Source of the DNA: Streptomyces chartreusis
Lineage (GTDB): Bacteria > Actinomycetota > Actinomycetes > Streptomycetales > Streptomycetaceae
Assembly (NCBI RefSeq): GCF_008704715.1
Contig: NZ_CP023689.1
Coordinates: forward strand, 4,464,001 to 4,528,000
Direction of reading: 5' to 3'
DNA length: 64,000 bases
Shown: one piece after another, positions 25,693 through 35,984 of the stretch
Layout of the letters: each line of letters begins with the position of its first letter
Position numbering within the stretch: position 1 is the stretch's first letter
The notes under the pieces: model-generated
Told to the model about the DNA's origin: nothing
Database searches by the model: none
What the model saw: only the letters and a program-made list of their open reading frames with translations
Made by a program: the position numbers and the translations under genes

Positions 25693-25803
25693 GGTTAGCA
25701 CGGTCGCGAACGATCCGTGACTTCCATGGTGTACCCGAGAGCCCTCTCAGGCAAACCCACGCGCCCACCTTACGCCGAATGGGCTGCGCCTATGCTCAGG
25801 GTC

Positions 25804-26625
25804 GTGGAAAACCACTCCTTGCCCCGCACAGCGGCCTTCTTTGACCTGGACAAGACGGTCATTGCGAAGTCGAGCACGCTCACCTTCAGCAAGTCGTTCT
25901 ACCAAGGCGGTCTGATCAACCGCAGGGCCGCCTTGCGGACCGCATATGCCCAGTTCGTCTTCCGAGTGGGCGGTATGGACCATGACCAGATGGAGCGCAC
26001 GCGGAAGTACCTCTCCGCGCTCGTCCGCGGCTGGAACGTCCAGCAGGTCAAGGAGATCGTCGCCGAGACGCTGCACGACCTGATCGACCCGATCATCTAC
26101 GACGAGGCCGCCTCCCTCATCGAGGAGCACCACATCGCCGGCCGCGACGTGGTGATCGTGTCCACTTCGGGCGCCGAGGTCGTCGAGCCGATCGGCGAGT
26201 TGCTCGGCGCCGACCGCGTGGTGGCCACGCGCATGGTCGTGGGCGCCGACGGCTGCTTCACCGGAGAGGTGGAGTACTACGCGTACGGCCCGACGAAGGC
26301 CGAGGCCATCAGGGAACTCGCCGAGTCCGAGGGCTACGACCTCGGCCGCTGCTACGCCTACAGCGACTCGGCGACGGACCTGCCGATGCTGGAGGCTGTC
26401 GGGCATCCGCACGCCGTGAACCCGGACCGCGCGCTGCGCCGCGAGGCACTCGCGCGTGGGTGGCCGATTCTCGATTTCCATCGCCCGGTCCGGCTCAAGC
26501 AGCGGCTCCCCTCCTTCTCCGTACCGCCACGTCCGGCCCTGGTCGCGGCAGCCGCCATAGGAGCCGCGGCGGCCACCGCGGGCCTGGTCTGGTACGCGAA
26601 CCGACGCCGTACGGCGCCCGTCTGA
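25804..26625 (+). CDS. HAD-IB family phosphatase (SerB-like) with C-terminal membrane anchor
   Basis: The 273-aa protein starts at GTG 25804. A TATGCT hexamer seven bases earlier looks like a -10 element, which suggests leaderless translation; ATG 25792 lies inside that hexamer. HAD motif I is FFDLDKTVI, motif II VSTSG, and motif III/IV contains KAEAI and YSDSATDLPML. A helical cap of about 100 residues sits between I and II. The final 40 residues form a basic-flanked hydrophobic helix (LVAAAAIGAAAATAGLVWYANRRR), so it is probably membrane-bound. Substrate unknown; phosphoserine-type or lipid phosphates are possible. It lies between two small-RNA genes. Confidence 0.85.
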   Translation: MENHSLPRTAAFFDLDKTVIAKSSTLTFSKSFYQGGLINRRAALRTAYAQFVFRVGGMDHDQMERTRKYLSALVRGWNVQQVKEIVAETLHDLIDPIIYDEAASLIEEHHIAGRDVVIVSTSGAEVVEPIGELLGADRVVATRMVVGADGCFTGEVEYYAYGPTKAEAIRELAESEGYDLGRCYAYSDSATDLPMLEAVGHPHAVNPDRALRREALARGWPILDFHRPVRLKQRLPSFSVPPRPALVAAAAIGAAAATAGLVWYANRRRTAPV

Positions 26626-26802
26626 CCTGCGCTTTCCTCTTTGCGCACACCCCGCTCGACAAACAAGCGCCCGTTTGAAGTGATTTGAGAGCAAAAGTAA
26701 AGAACTGCGACCAGGCCTTCCGCTTGGTTGTGACCTGGAGTACAAAGGAGTCAACGGCCCGCGAGACCAAGGACATCCGAGAGGATCACCTTAAATTACG
26801 CA
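26626..26802. promoter_or_regulatory. AT-rich region preceding the 6S-like RNA
   Basis: The segment is far richer in A/T than the surroundings (around 26670-26720 and 26785-26805). TAAATT at 26792-26797 is a good -10 candidate for the following RNA. No protein gene is convincing here. Confidence 0.4.
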
Positions 26803-26985
26803 TTTGGCCCCACGGACCGAGCATGAACATTGGGCACCCACGCGACGTCGACCCGTCGATTACGGGCCAGCCGCACCAGGCCACGGGCAAAGTTCCCGAC
26901 CTGATGGGCAACATATCGAGGACGCTTGGTAACCCGGTGAACATGCCAGCGGCGGTACGAATCCTCGTACCGCCGCAACTCTTGT
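26803..26985 (+). ncRNA. Probable 6S-like RNA (scr3559 type)
   Basis: An apparently non-coding, moderately GC segment of about 180 bases begins a few bases after a TAAATT -10 element and ends in a strong hairpin. In S. coelicolor a 6S-like RNA of about 190 nt (scr3559) lies in the same place, just downstream of the HAD phosphatase gene. 6S RNA mimics an open promoter and sequesters sigma-RNA polymerase. The assignment rests on position, size and the terminator; I could not fold it reliably. Strand is inferred from the terminator. Confidence 0.5.
26949..26976 (+). terminator. Terminator of the 6S-like RNA
   Basis: A perfect 12-bp stem (GCGGCGGTACGA with its complement) closes a 4-base loop ATCC. 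It is bordered by AACTCTTG on the plus side. Confidence 0.75.
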
Positions 26986-27080
26986 GGGCCCCGCGCGGGA
27001 TTCCCGGAACTCGACGAATCCTCACGCGCGCGTGCGCCAAGCCATTCCGCGCCGCCGCGTTCCACGACGGCGAAACCCTG

Positions 27081-27155
27081 CCTTACGGCACCCCGCCTTA
27101 CGGCACCCCGCCCGACGGCACCCTGCCCGACGGCACCCCGCCCGACGGCAGCACC
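27081..27155. repeat. Five 15-bp tandem repeats
   Basis: Five contiguous 15-bp units alternate between CCTTACGGCACCCCG (two copies) and CCCGACGGCACCCCG (three variants). They lie immediately beyond the stop codon of the Fic-like gene. Confidence 0.85.
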
Positions 27156-27160
27156 CGGCC

Positions 27161-27985
27161 CTACGCCGCCCCGCGCTGAAGCGCCTCGCACACCGCCGTC
27201 GACTCGCGCGCCCCGAGCTCGATCGCCTTGCCGCAATGGGCGATCCACGCGGCCATGCCCTCGGGAGTGCCGGACACATAGCCTTCGAGCGCCGCCAGAT
27301 AGGCCGCGCGCCCGAGTTCCGCGTGACCGACCTCGGCCGGGCAGACGGACTTGGGGTCGAGGCCGCTGCCGACCAGGACGATGCGTTCGGCCGTACGGGC
27401 GACCAGGCCGTTGTTGGAGGTGAACGGGCGCAGCGCGAGGAGCTCGCCGTGCACGACGGCCGCCGTCACCAGGGCGGGCGCCGAACCGCCCGCGATGATC
27501 AGCTCCGCCAGCCCTTCCAGCCGGCCGTGCACCTCGTCGGCGCTCGGCAGCGGAAGCTCGATCAGGGGCTCGTCGACGGACTCGCCGGCCTGGCGCGGCC
27601 GCCCGACCTCGTCCTCGTTGCTCGCCGCCGCCACCAGGTGCAGACGGGCCAGCACGCGCAGCGGCGACTGCCGCCAGATGGACAGCAGTTGGCCCGCCTC
27701 GGCAGTCAGCCGCAGGGACGCCCCCACGACGCGCGCCTCGTCGTCGCCACTGAAGTCGGTACGCCGGCGCACCTCTTCGAGCGCCCAGTCGGCACCCGAC
27801 AGCGCCGCCGAGCCACGGGCGCCGCGGAGCGCCGCCTCGGAGGTGATCTCGTTGCTGCGCCGGCGCATGATCCGGTGCCCGTAGACCCGGTCCACAGCCT
27901 TGCGCACGGACTCCACGGACTCCGGGACCCCGGGCAGCGAACCGAGGGCCGCCAGAGGATCGGCGGACGCACCTGTCGTACTCAT
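27161..27985 (-). CDS. Fic/DOC-fold protein with degenerate catalytic motif
   Basis: The 274-aa product starts at ATG 27985 (MSTTGASADPLAALGSLPG). The C-terminal half has the helical Fic layout, with an AAVVHGELLALRPFTSNNGLVAR segment. Compared with the Fic signature HPFxxGNGRxxR, the catalytic His is Arg and the G before NG is N, so AMP transfer is unlikely. Homologues in Streptomyces are often labelled oxidoreductase without basis. The start codon is the centre of a 20-bp palindrome, which hints at autoregulation. Divergent from the CooC-like gene. Confidence 0.7.
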   Translation of the reverse strand: MSTTGASADPLAALGSLPGVPESVESVRKAVDRVYGHRIMRRRSNEITSEAALRGARGSAALSGADWALEEVRRRTDFSGDDEARVVGASLRLTAEAGQLLSIWRQSPLRVLARLHLVAAASNEDEVGRPRQAGESVDEPLIELPLPSADEVHGRLEGLAELIIAGGSAPALVTAAVVHGELLALRPFTSNNGLVARTAERIVLVGSGLDPKSVCPAEVGHAELGRAAYLAALEGYVSGTPEGMAAWIAHCGKAIELGARESTAVCEALQRGAA

Positions 27986-27994
27986 GAGTACGAC
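27975..27994. promoter_or_regulatory. Perfect 20-bp palindrome covering a start codon
   Basis: The sequence GTCGTACTCATGAGTACGAC equals its own reverse complement, and the ATG of the Fic-like gene is its centre. It may be an operator, or a hairpin that hides the start codon. Confidence 0.6.
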
Positions 27995-28130
27995 ACTACG
28001 CGCCCGCCTCTGGGCCGCAGGCGACCCCCCAACGAGCATCGCGCCCCTTCGATCGCCCACACCCCACGATCGAGTGGCCTTCCCCATACGTCTGCCACTT
28101 ACAGCTATCACCCGACTACCGTTCGTGAAC

Positions 28131-29141
28131 ATGAAAATTGCTTTCGTCGGGAAGGGCGGCAGCGGCAAGACGACCCTGTCCTCTCTGTTCATCCGCCACC
28201 TCGCGGCCGCGGGCGCACCCGTCGTGGCCGTCGACGCCGACATCAACCAGCACCTGGGGGCCGCGCTCGGCCTGGACGAGGCGCAGGCAGCCGCGGTGCC
28301 TGCGATGGGCGAGCGGCTGCCGCTGATCAAGGACCATCTGCGCGGCACGAACCCGCGGATCGCCTCCGCCCGGACGATGATCAAGACGACACCGCCCGGC
28401 GAGGGTTCCCGGCTGCTGCGGGTGAGCGAGCCGAACCCGGTCTACGACGCCTGCGCCCGGCCGGTGGAACTCGCCGGCGGCGCCGTCCGTTTGATGGTCA
28501 CCGGCCCCTTCACCGAGTCCGACCTCGGAGTCGCCTGCTACCACTCCAAGACAGGAGCGGTGGAGCTGTTCCTGAACCACTTGGTGGACGGCCCCGGTGA
28601 ATACGTCGTGGTCGACATGACGGCCGGCTCGGACTCCTTCGCCTCCGGCATGTTCACCCGCTTCGACATCACGTTCCTCGTCGCCGAGCCGACCCGGAAG
28701 GGGGTCTCCGTCTATCGCCAGTACCGGGAGTACGCCCGCGACTTCGGAGTCGTCCTGAAGGTCGTCGGCAACAAGGTGCAGGGTCAGGACGACCTCGACT
28801 TCCTCCGCGCCGAGGTCGGGGACGACCTGCTGGTGACCGTCGGGCACTCGGACTGGGTGCGCTCCATGGAGAAGGGCCGTCCGCCCCGGTTCGACCTCCT
28901 GGAGGACGAGAACCACCTCTCCCTGCGCCGGCTGCGCACGGCCGTGGACGCGACGTACGAGCTGCGGGACTGGGAGCGCTACACCCGCCAGATGGTGCAG
29001 TTCCACCTGAAGAACGCCCGGTCGTGGGGGAACGAGCGCACCGGGGTCGACCTGGCTGCGCAGATCGACCCCGGGTTCGTGCTCGGGGAGAGTCTGTGCG
29101 CCCCGCGCGAGGCCAACACCCCGCTGACGCCTACTGCTTGA
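28131..29141 (+). CDS. CooC/NifH-like P-loop ATPase
   Basis: This 336-aa protein opens with MKIAFVGKGGSGKTTLSSLF, a deviant Walker A (KGGSGKTT) of the SIMIBI class, followed by VDADINQHLG and VVDMTAGSDSF. CooC relatives insert nickel into CO dehydrogenase, but no such enzyme is encoded nearby. It might instead be a generic metallochaperone or ParA-like switch. GTG 28125 is an alternative start. Its 3' end overlaps the convergent lipoprotein gene by 11 bp. Confidence 0.75.
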   Translation: MKIAFVGKGGSGKTTLSSLFIRHLAAAGAPVVAVDADINQHLGAALGLDEAQAAAVPAMGERLPLIKDHLRGTNPRIASARTMIKTTPPGEGSRLLRVSEPNPVYDACARPVELAGGAVRLMVTGPFTESDLGVACYHSKTGAVELFLNHLVDGPGEYVVVDMTAGSDSFASGMFTRFDITFLVAEPTRKGVSVYRQYREYARDFGVVLKVVGNKVQGQDDLDFLRAEVGDDLLVTVGHSDWVRSMEKGRPPRFDLLEDENHLSLRRLRTAVDATYELRDWERYTRQMVQFHLKNARSWGNERTGVDLAAQIDPGFVLGESLCAPREANTPLTPTA

Positions 29142-30441
29142 GCGGCGGAGCCCCGGGGACCCCCTTCGGGGCGGGCGCGGGGTGTCCGGACAGGAAGGAC
29201 GCCCAGCCCTGCTTCGGGGCTTCGCCGACCTCCAGGGTGCGCAGCTTCCGCAGGACCGCCGGGTCCTGTGCGTCGAGCCAGTCGGCGAGCTGCCGGAAGG
29301 ACACGCAGCGCACGTCGGGCTTGTTGCAGACGGCTTCGACGACCTCTTCGACGGCGCGCATGTAGGTGCCGCCGTTCCAGGACTCGAAGTGGTTGCCGAT
29401 GATCAGGGGCGCGCGGTTGCCCTCGTAGGCGCGGCGGAAGCCCATGAGCAGGCCGTCCCGCATCTGGTCACCCCAGAACTCGTGCTTGTCGGGGTCACCC
29501 TGGCTCTTGGTGCCCGACTGGTTGACCATGAAGTTGTAGTCCATGGTGAGCTGCTCGTAGGAGTGCCCGGGGAAGGGCACGAGCTGCATCGACAGATCCC
29601 ACAGGCCCTCCCTCTTCACGGGCCAGAGCTGGTTGTTGACGCCGCTGGAGTCGTAGCGGAAGCCCATCTCGCGGGCCGCGGTGACGAAGTTCTTGCGGCC
29701 CTCCAGGCAGGGTGTGCGGGCGCCGATGAGCTCCTTGTCGTAGTCGAAGGGGAGGGGGGACGCCTTGCTCATGCCGGTGTTGGTCTTCCAGGACTTGACG
29801 AAACGTTTCGCCTGAGTGATCTCGTCCTTCCACTCCTCCACCGACCACTCGCCCACACCGCCGCCGCTGCCGCAGAAGTGGCCGTTGAAGTGGGTGCCGA
29901 TCTCGTTGCCCTCCAGCCACGCGAGGCGCAGCTGCTTCACGGTGTCGCTGATTCCCTCCGCGTCGTTGAAGCCGATGTCGGAGCGGCCCGGGGAGTGCTG
30001 CGGGGGCCGGTACAGGTCGCGCTTGTGGTCCGGCAGCATGTACACGCCGCTGAGGAAGTAGGTCATGGTCGCGTTGTTCGCCCTGGCCACCTTGCGGAAG
30101 TGGGAGAACAGCCTCTGCCCGTCCTCGCCGGCGCCGTCCCAGGAGAACACCACGAACTGCGGGGGTTTCTGACCGGGCTTGAGCCGTTCGGGCCGGGGCA
30201 GATGCGGCTGTGCGCCGGTGTACGCGGTGGACCCGTCACCGATCAGACGGATCGCACTGCGGGGCGGCACGGGCGCCGCGGGCTTCGCCTTCTGCGGCCC
30301 GGGCGCCGACTGCCCGCTCGTGTCACGGCTCGCGCATCCGGCGAGTGATGCGGCGCAGACCGCGGCGGCAGCGGTGCCCGCGGCAATTCGGTGTGTCGCG
30401 GCGGTTTTTCGGGGGGCGGCGAACCTGCGAGTGGCGGCCAT
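29131..30441 (-). CDS. Secreted lipoprotein with polysaccharide-deacetylase-like fold
   Basis: The 436-aa product starts at ATG 30441, with AGGTGG 7 bases upstream. A signal peptide ends in the lipobox CAASLAGC. The NodB-like features are VVFSWDGAGE (in place of TFDDG, so only one of the two usual aspartates) and the metal-binding pair in EIGTHFNGHFCG. A large middle region lacks a known family. It should act outside the membrane, perhaps on cell-wall or exported polysaccharide, if active. Gene-start region is AT-rich and shared with the divergent SulP gene. Confidence 0.75.
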   Translation of the reverse strand: MAATRRFAAPRKTAATHRIAAGTAAAAVCAASLAGCASRDTSGQSAPGPQKAKPAAPVPPRSAIRLIGDGSTAYTGAQPHLPRPERLKPGQKPPQFVVFSWDGAGEDGQRLFSHFRKVARANNATMTYFLSGVYMLPDHKRDLYRPPQHSPGRSDIGFNDAEGISDTVKQLRLAWLEGNEIGTHFNGHFCGSGGGVGEWSVEEWKDEITQAKRFVKSWKTNTGMSKASPLPFDYDKELIGARTPCLEGRKNFVTAAREMGFRYDSSGVNNQLWPVKREGLWDLSMQLVPFPGHSYEQLTMDYNFMVNQSGTKSQGDPDKHEFWGDQMRDGLLMGFRRAYEGNRAPLIIGNHFESWNGGTYMRAVEEVVEAVCNKPDVRCVSFRQLADWLDAQDPAVLRKLRTLEVGEAPKQGWASFLSGHPAPAPKGVPGAPPLKQ

Positions 30442-30735
30442 GTTCGGTCCACCTACTTCCTTCTCTCGGAGGGCGACAGCGCCGCCAAGGTCGCACGGGA
30501 CCGAGAAAGGAATTAATACGACAAGCCGACTAATTAGCCACTTCACTCTTGAGGGGGATTTATTAGTCCATTTGCTCGGAAAATCTATTCCGTCACTTTA
30601 CTCTGCATTACGATCCGTTTACCGACAGTTGATGCATCCCGCCGCTGTATGCCGTGACCACTCGGCCGCGACCCGACCCCCGCCCCGAGGGGACCGCCAG
30701 ATTCGCGGCCGCGCTGCCCGGAGGAGACGGGAAAC
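30442..30735. promoter_or_regulatory. Divergent AT-rich promoter region
   Basis: The stretch 30505-30615 is strikingly AT-rich for this genome, with the palindrome CTAATTAG and several TTATTAG/TTACTCTGC-like segments. It separates the lipoprotein and transporter genes and probably holds promoters for both. Confidence 0.45.
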
Positions 30736-33468
30736 ATGTCAGCCTGCGTTCCGACCCGCGCCGACGAGCCACGTCGAGAAGAGCACAGCCACGAACCACA
30801 CAGCCCACCGCCGGCCCGCCGCCCGCGCCTCGCGGGTGCCGATGTCTCGGCCTCCATCGCGGTCTTCCTGATCGCACTCCCCCTTTCCCTCGGCATCGCC
30901 CTCGCCACCGGCGCGCCCCTTCAGGCCGGCCTCGTCGCCGCCGCCGTCGGAGGCCTCGTCGCCGGACGGCTCGGCGGTGCCCCGCTCCAGGTCAGTGGCC
31001 CCGCCGCCGGACTCACGGTCGTCACCGCCGAGCTCATCCACCAGTACGGATGGCGTACGACCTGTGCCATCACCGTCCTCGCCGGCATCGCCCAACTCGG
31101 TCTCGGCCTCCTGCGCGTGGCCCGCACCGCGCTCGCCGTCAGCCCCGCGATCGTGCACGGCATGCTCGCCGGTATCGGCGTCACCATCGCCGTGGCCCAG
31201 CTGCACATCGTCCTCGGCGGCGTCCCGCACAGCTCGGTCCTGGACAACCTGCGTGAACTGCCCGCCCAGTTGGCCCGAGTGCATCCCGCCGCCCTGGCGG
31301 TGAGCGTGCTCACCCTCGCCCTGCTGGTGCTGTGGCCCAGACTTCCCGGCCGGGCCGGCAAGCTGCTGCGCAAGGTGCCGACCCCGCTCGTCGCCGTCGC
31401 CGTCGCGACCACCACCGCCTCACTCATGGGCCTGAGCCTGCCCAAGGTCGACCTGCCGTCCTGGAGCAGCCACGCACTGGCCGCGCTCCCTGACGGGCCG
31501 GTGCTCGGCCTCGTCGCCGCCGTGCTCACCATCACGCTGGTGTGCAGCGTGCAGTCGCTGCTCGGCGCGGTCGCCGTGGACAAGCTGGTCGCCGGCCGAC
31601 CGGAGCAGTCCGCCCAGGTCGGGCGTTCCGACCTGGACCGCGAGCTGCTCGGCCAGGGCGCCGCCAACGTCGTCTCCGGCGCGCTCGGCGGACTGCCCAT
31701 CGCGGGTGTGGCCGTGCGCAGTTCGGCGAATGTGCACGCCGGTGCCGTGAGCCGGAACTCCACGATGCTGCACGGCGTTCTCGTAGTGATCGCCGCGCTG
31801 CTGATGGTCCCGATCCTGGAGCTCATCCCGCTCGCCTCGCTCGCCGCCCTGGTGATGGCCGTCGGCATCCAGATGGTGTCCCTGCACCACATCCGCACGG
31901 TGACCCGCCACCGAGAGGTGCTGGTGTACGCCGTCACCACCCTCGCCGTGGTGTTCTTCGGCGTCCTGGAAGGCGTGACCCTGGGCATCGCCATGGCCGT
32001 CGGCGTCGCCCTGCATCGCCTCACCCGCACCCGCATCACGCACGACGAGACGGAAGGAGTCCATCACGTACATGTACGAGGGCAGTTGACGTTCCTCGCG
32101 GTGCCACGCCTGAGCCGGACCCTGCATCTCGTGCCCCAGGGCGCCGACGCCGTCGTGGAGTTGGACGGGTCGTTCATGGACCACGCGGCCTACGAGTCGC
32201 TTCAGGACTGGCAGAACACGCACACCGTGCACGGCGGCACCGTCGAGCTCGTCGGCCGCAGGTCCGGGGTCCGCATCGGTGAACCCACGGGACCGGCCGG
32301 TCTCCAGGCCCTCACCGGGGTCGTCCCGGAGGAGAGTGACGACTGCCGCTGCCACCCTTGGACGCCCTGGCGCAACCACCAGTGCGAGATCCCGGAAGCC
32401 GCGCTGCTCCGCGACGGGCAGCCCGGGGACAGTCAGGGGACGGAGGCCGACGGCACCGGTGGAGGCGCGGCGCCCTCGGACGCCGACGGCGCCCTTCGCG
32501 CGGACGGCACCGACGGCACCGGAGGCCACGGCGGCACCGGCGAGCCCGGCAAGGTAAGCGAGCCGAGCCCCAGCAGCGGCGGCGCAGACGCCCTCGCTCA
32601 CCCCGACGCGCCCCAAGACAACACCGCCTACGCGAGCGAAGACACCGGCACAGGCGCAGCCACCGACACTGGTGCAGGCCCGCGCGCCGGTACAGCCGCA
32701 GCCACCAGCACAGGTGCACGCACCGGAGCAGCCGCAGACACCGGCACTGGCACCGGCACTGGCACTGGCACCGGCGCAGCCACCGACACCAGCCGTCCCA
32801 GCGCCCGCCAACTGGCGCGCGGCATCAGCGCGTTCCAGCGCAACACCGCCCCCCTGGTGCGGGGCGAGCTGGCGCGGCTGGCGCGTGAGGGGCAGCAGCC
32901 GTCCCAGCTGTTCCTCACCTGCGCGGACTCCCGGCTGGTCACGTCGATGATCACCTCCAGTGGTCCCGGCGACCTGTTCGTGGTGCGCAACGTGGGCAAC
33001 CTCGTTCCGCTGCCCGGCCGCGAGAGCGGCGACGACTCGGTGGCCGCCGCGATCGAGTACGCGGTGGACGTGCTCGAGGTGCGGTCGATCACGGTGTGCG
33101 GGCACTCCGGCTGCGGGGCCATGCAGGCGCTGCTCGCCTCCGAGCCGGGTGCCGCGCAGACCCCGCTCAGGCGGTGGCTGCGGCACGGGGAGCCGAGCCT
33201 GGAGCGGATGTCCGCCGAGGACCGGCCCTGGGCCAGGCTCGCCGGGCGGGCACCGGCCGACGCGGTCGAGCAGCTCTGCCTGACCAACGTGGTGCAGCAG
33301 TTGGAGCACCTGCGGTCCCACGAGTCGGTGGCGCGGGCGTTGCGCGCGGGCGAGCTGGAGTTGCACGGGATGTACTTCCACGTGGGTGAGGCACAGGCGT
33401 ACCTGCTGACCGAGGGCCATGAGGACCGGGTGTTCGACCACGTGGGTGTGGCGGACCTGTCGGCCTGA
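30736..33468 (+). CDS. SulP transporter fused to beta-carbonic anhydrase
   Basis: This is a 910-aa fusion with GGAGGAG 9 bases before its ATG. Residues about 35-430 are an SLC26/SulP anion permease with roughly 11 helices (GPAAGLTVVTAEL, GAVSRNSTMLHG). A STAS-like domain follows (about 440-540), including a DD-CRCHPW segment. Residues 550-700 are a low-complexity Gly/Thr/Ala linker with TGTGTG runs. A beta-carbonic anhydrase occupies about 690-910: zinc ligands from LTCADSR and VCGHSGCGAM. Such fusions are proposed to import bicarbonate and interconvert it with CO2 at the membrane. Substrate (bicarbonate or sulfate) is not provable from sequence. Confidence 0.9.
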   Translation: MSACVPTRADEPRREEHSHEPHSPPPARRPRLAGADVSASIAVFLIALPLSLGIALATGAPLQAGLVAAAVGGLVAGRLGGAPLQVSGPAAGLTVVTAELIHQYGWRTTCAITVLAGIAQLGLGLLRVARTALAVSPAIVHGMLAGIGVTIAVAQLHIVLGGVPHSSVLDNLRELPAQLARVHPAALAVSVLTLALLVLWPRLPGRAGKLLRKVPTPLVAVAVATTTASLMGLSLPKVDLPSWSSHALAALPDGPVLGLVAAVLTITLVCSVQSLLGAVAVDKLVAGRPEQSAQVGRSDLDRELLGQGAANVVSGALGGLPIAGVAVRSSANVHAGAVSRNSTMLHGVLVVIAALLMVPILELIPLASLAALVMAVGIQMVSLHHIRTVTRHREVLVYAVTTLAVVFFGVLEGVTLGIAMAVGVALHRLTRTRITHDETEGVHHVHVRGQLTFLAVPRLSRTLHLVPQGADAVVELDGSFMDHAAYESLQDWQNTHTVHGGTVELVGRRSGVRIGEPTGPAGLQALTGVVPEESDDCRCHPWTPWRNHQCEIPEAALLRDGQPGDSQGTEADGTGGGAAPSDADGALRADGTDGTGGHGGTGEPGKVSEPSPSSGGADALAHPDAPQDNTAYASEDTGTGAATDTGAGPRAGTAAATSTGARTGAAADTGTGTGTGTGTGAATDTSRPSARQLARGISAFQRNTAPLVRGELARLAREGQQPSQLFLTCADSRLVTSMITSSGPGDLFVVRNVGNLVPLPGRESGDDSVAAAIEYAVDVLEVRSITVCGHSGCGAMQALLASEPGAAQTPLRRWLRHGEPSLERMSAEDRPWARLAGRAPADAVEQLCLTNVVQQLEHLRSHESVARALRAGELELHGMYFHVGEAQAYLLTEGHEDRVFDHVGVADLSA

Positions 33469-33480
33469 CGCAGGCACCGT

Positions 33481-33510
33481 GCGCGGCCCCGCTGCTCGGC
33501 GGGGCCGCGC
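33481..33510 (+). terminator. Terminator after the SulP-carbonic anhydrase gene
   Basis: A perfect 12-bp stem (GCGCGGCCCCGC and complement) around a 6-base loop TGCTCG lies 12 bp past the stop codon. Confidence 0.8.
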
Positions 33511-33839
33511 TCCCATGGAGTCCGCCTGCCCACGCTCGCATGGAGCCCACCTGCGGCTCCCCCTGTGGTCCACCTGCCGCTCTCCCATGCAGTACGACCG
33601 CCGCCCTCCCGCGTGATCCACGTCGCGCCTCACCCCCGCTCGGATGTGAGAGGGGTTACAGACCTGAACCGCCCTCGGCCGGCGTCCGTGGAAACGGATA
33701 ACCCCGGCACAAACCGCAGCTAGGGGCCCATCCCGATGACAGGTCTAAACCAATTTTCCGACGACCCTTGTCATCGGACCCCCGGGTCTGATGAGCTGTG
33801 GCCTGGGACACAACGGACACCCTGGGAAAGGGAGATGTC
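33511..33839 (+). promoter_or_regulatory. acs upstream region with DasR-like operator
   Basis: At 33739-33754 ACAGGTCTAAACCAAT matches 13 of 16 positions of the DasR-responsive element (ACTGGTCTAGACCACT). It sits inside a larger inverted repeat, GATGACA (33735-33741) with TGTCATC (33770-33776), 85 bp before the start codon. The part nearer the transporter has only loose copies of a CCCATGGAGTCCACCTGC-like phrase. Confidence 0.5.
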
Positions 33840-35798
<1,959 letters not shown>

Positions 35799-35810
35799 GT
35801 AAGGACCAGC

Positions 35811-35848
35811 GTGAGGGGCACCCGGCGACCGCGCCGGGTGCCCCTCAC
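35811..35848 (+). terminator. Terminator after acs
   Basis: A perfect 17-bp stem (35811-35827 with 35832-35848) carries a 4-base loop ACCG, 12 bp past the acs stop. Confidence 0.9.
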
Positions 35849-35984
35849 GTACGTACGGTGGAATCCGACGGATGCGATCCGGCGCACCCTTAGGTAAACT
35901 AAACAAAGCGAACATCACGCATAGGTGCGCCGGGAAGTCTGGTCGGCAAGTGCTCCGTCCTGCCCACCGACCGGAGGTCTCCCC

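Noticed and set aside
25532..25720. Small plus-strand ORF over the 6C RNA
   Set aside because: The sequence is explained by the two stem-loops; the translation is low-complexity.
26685..27179. 164-codon plus-strand ORF over the 6S-like RNA
   Set aside because: No ribosome site, non-typical codon pattern, and a strong hairpin and 15-bp repeats in the middle; a structured RNA is a better explanation.
35890..35908. DtxR/DmdR iron box upstream of nhaA
   Set aside because: Only the left half (TTAGGT) fits; about 12 of 19 positions match, which is too weak.
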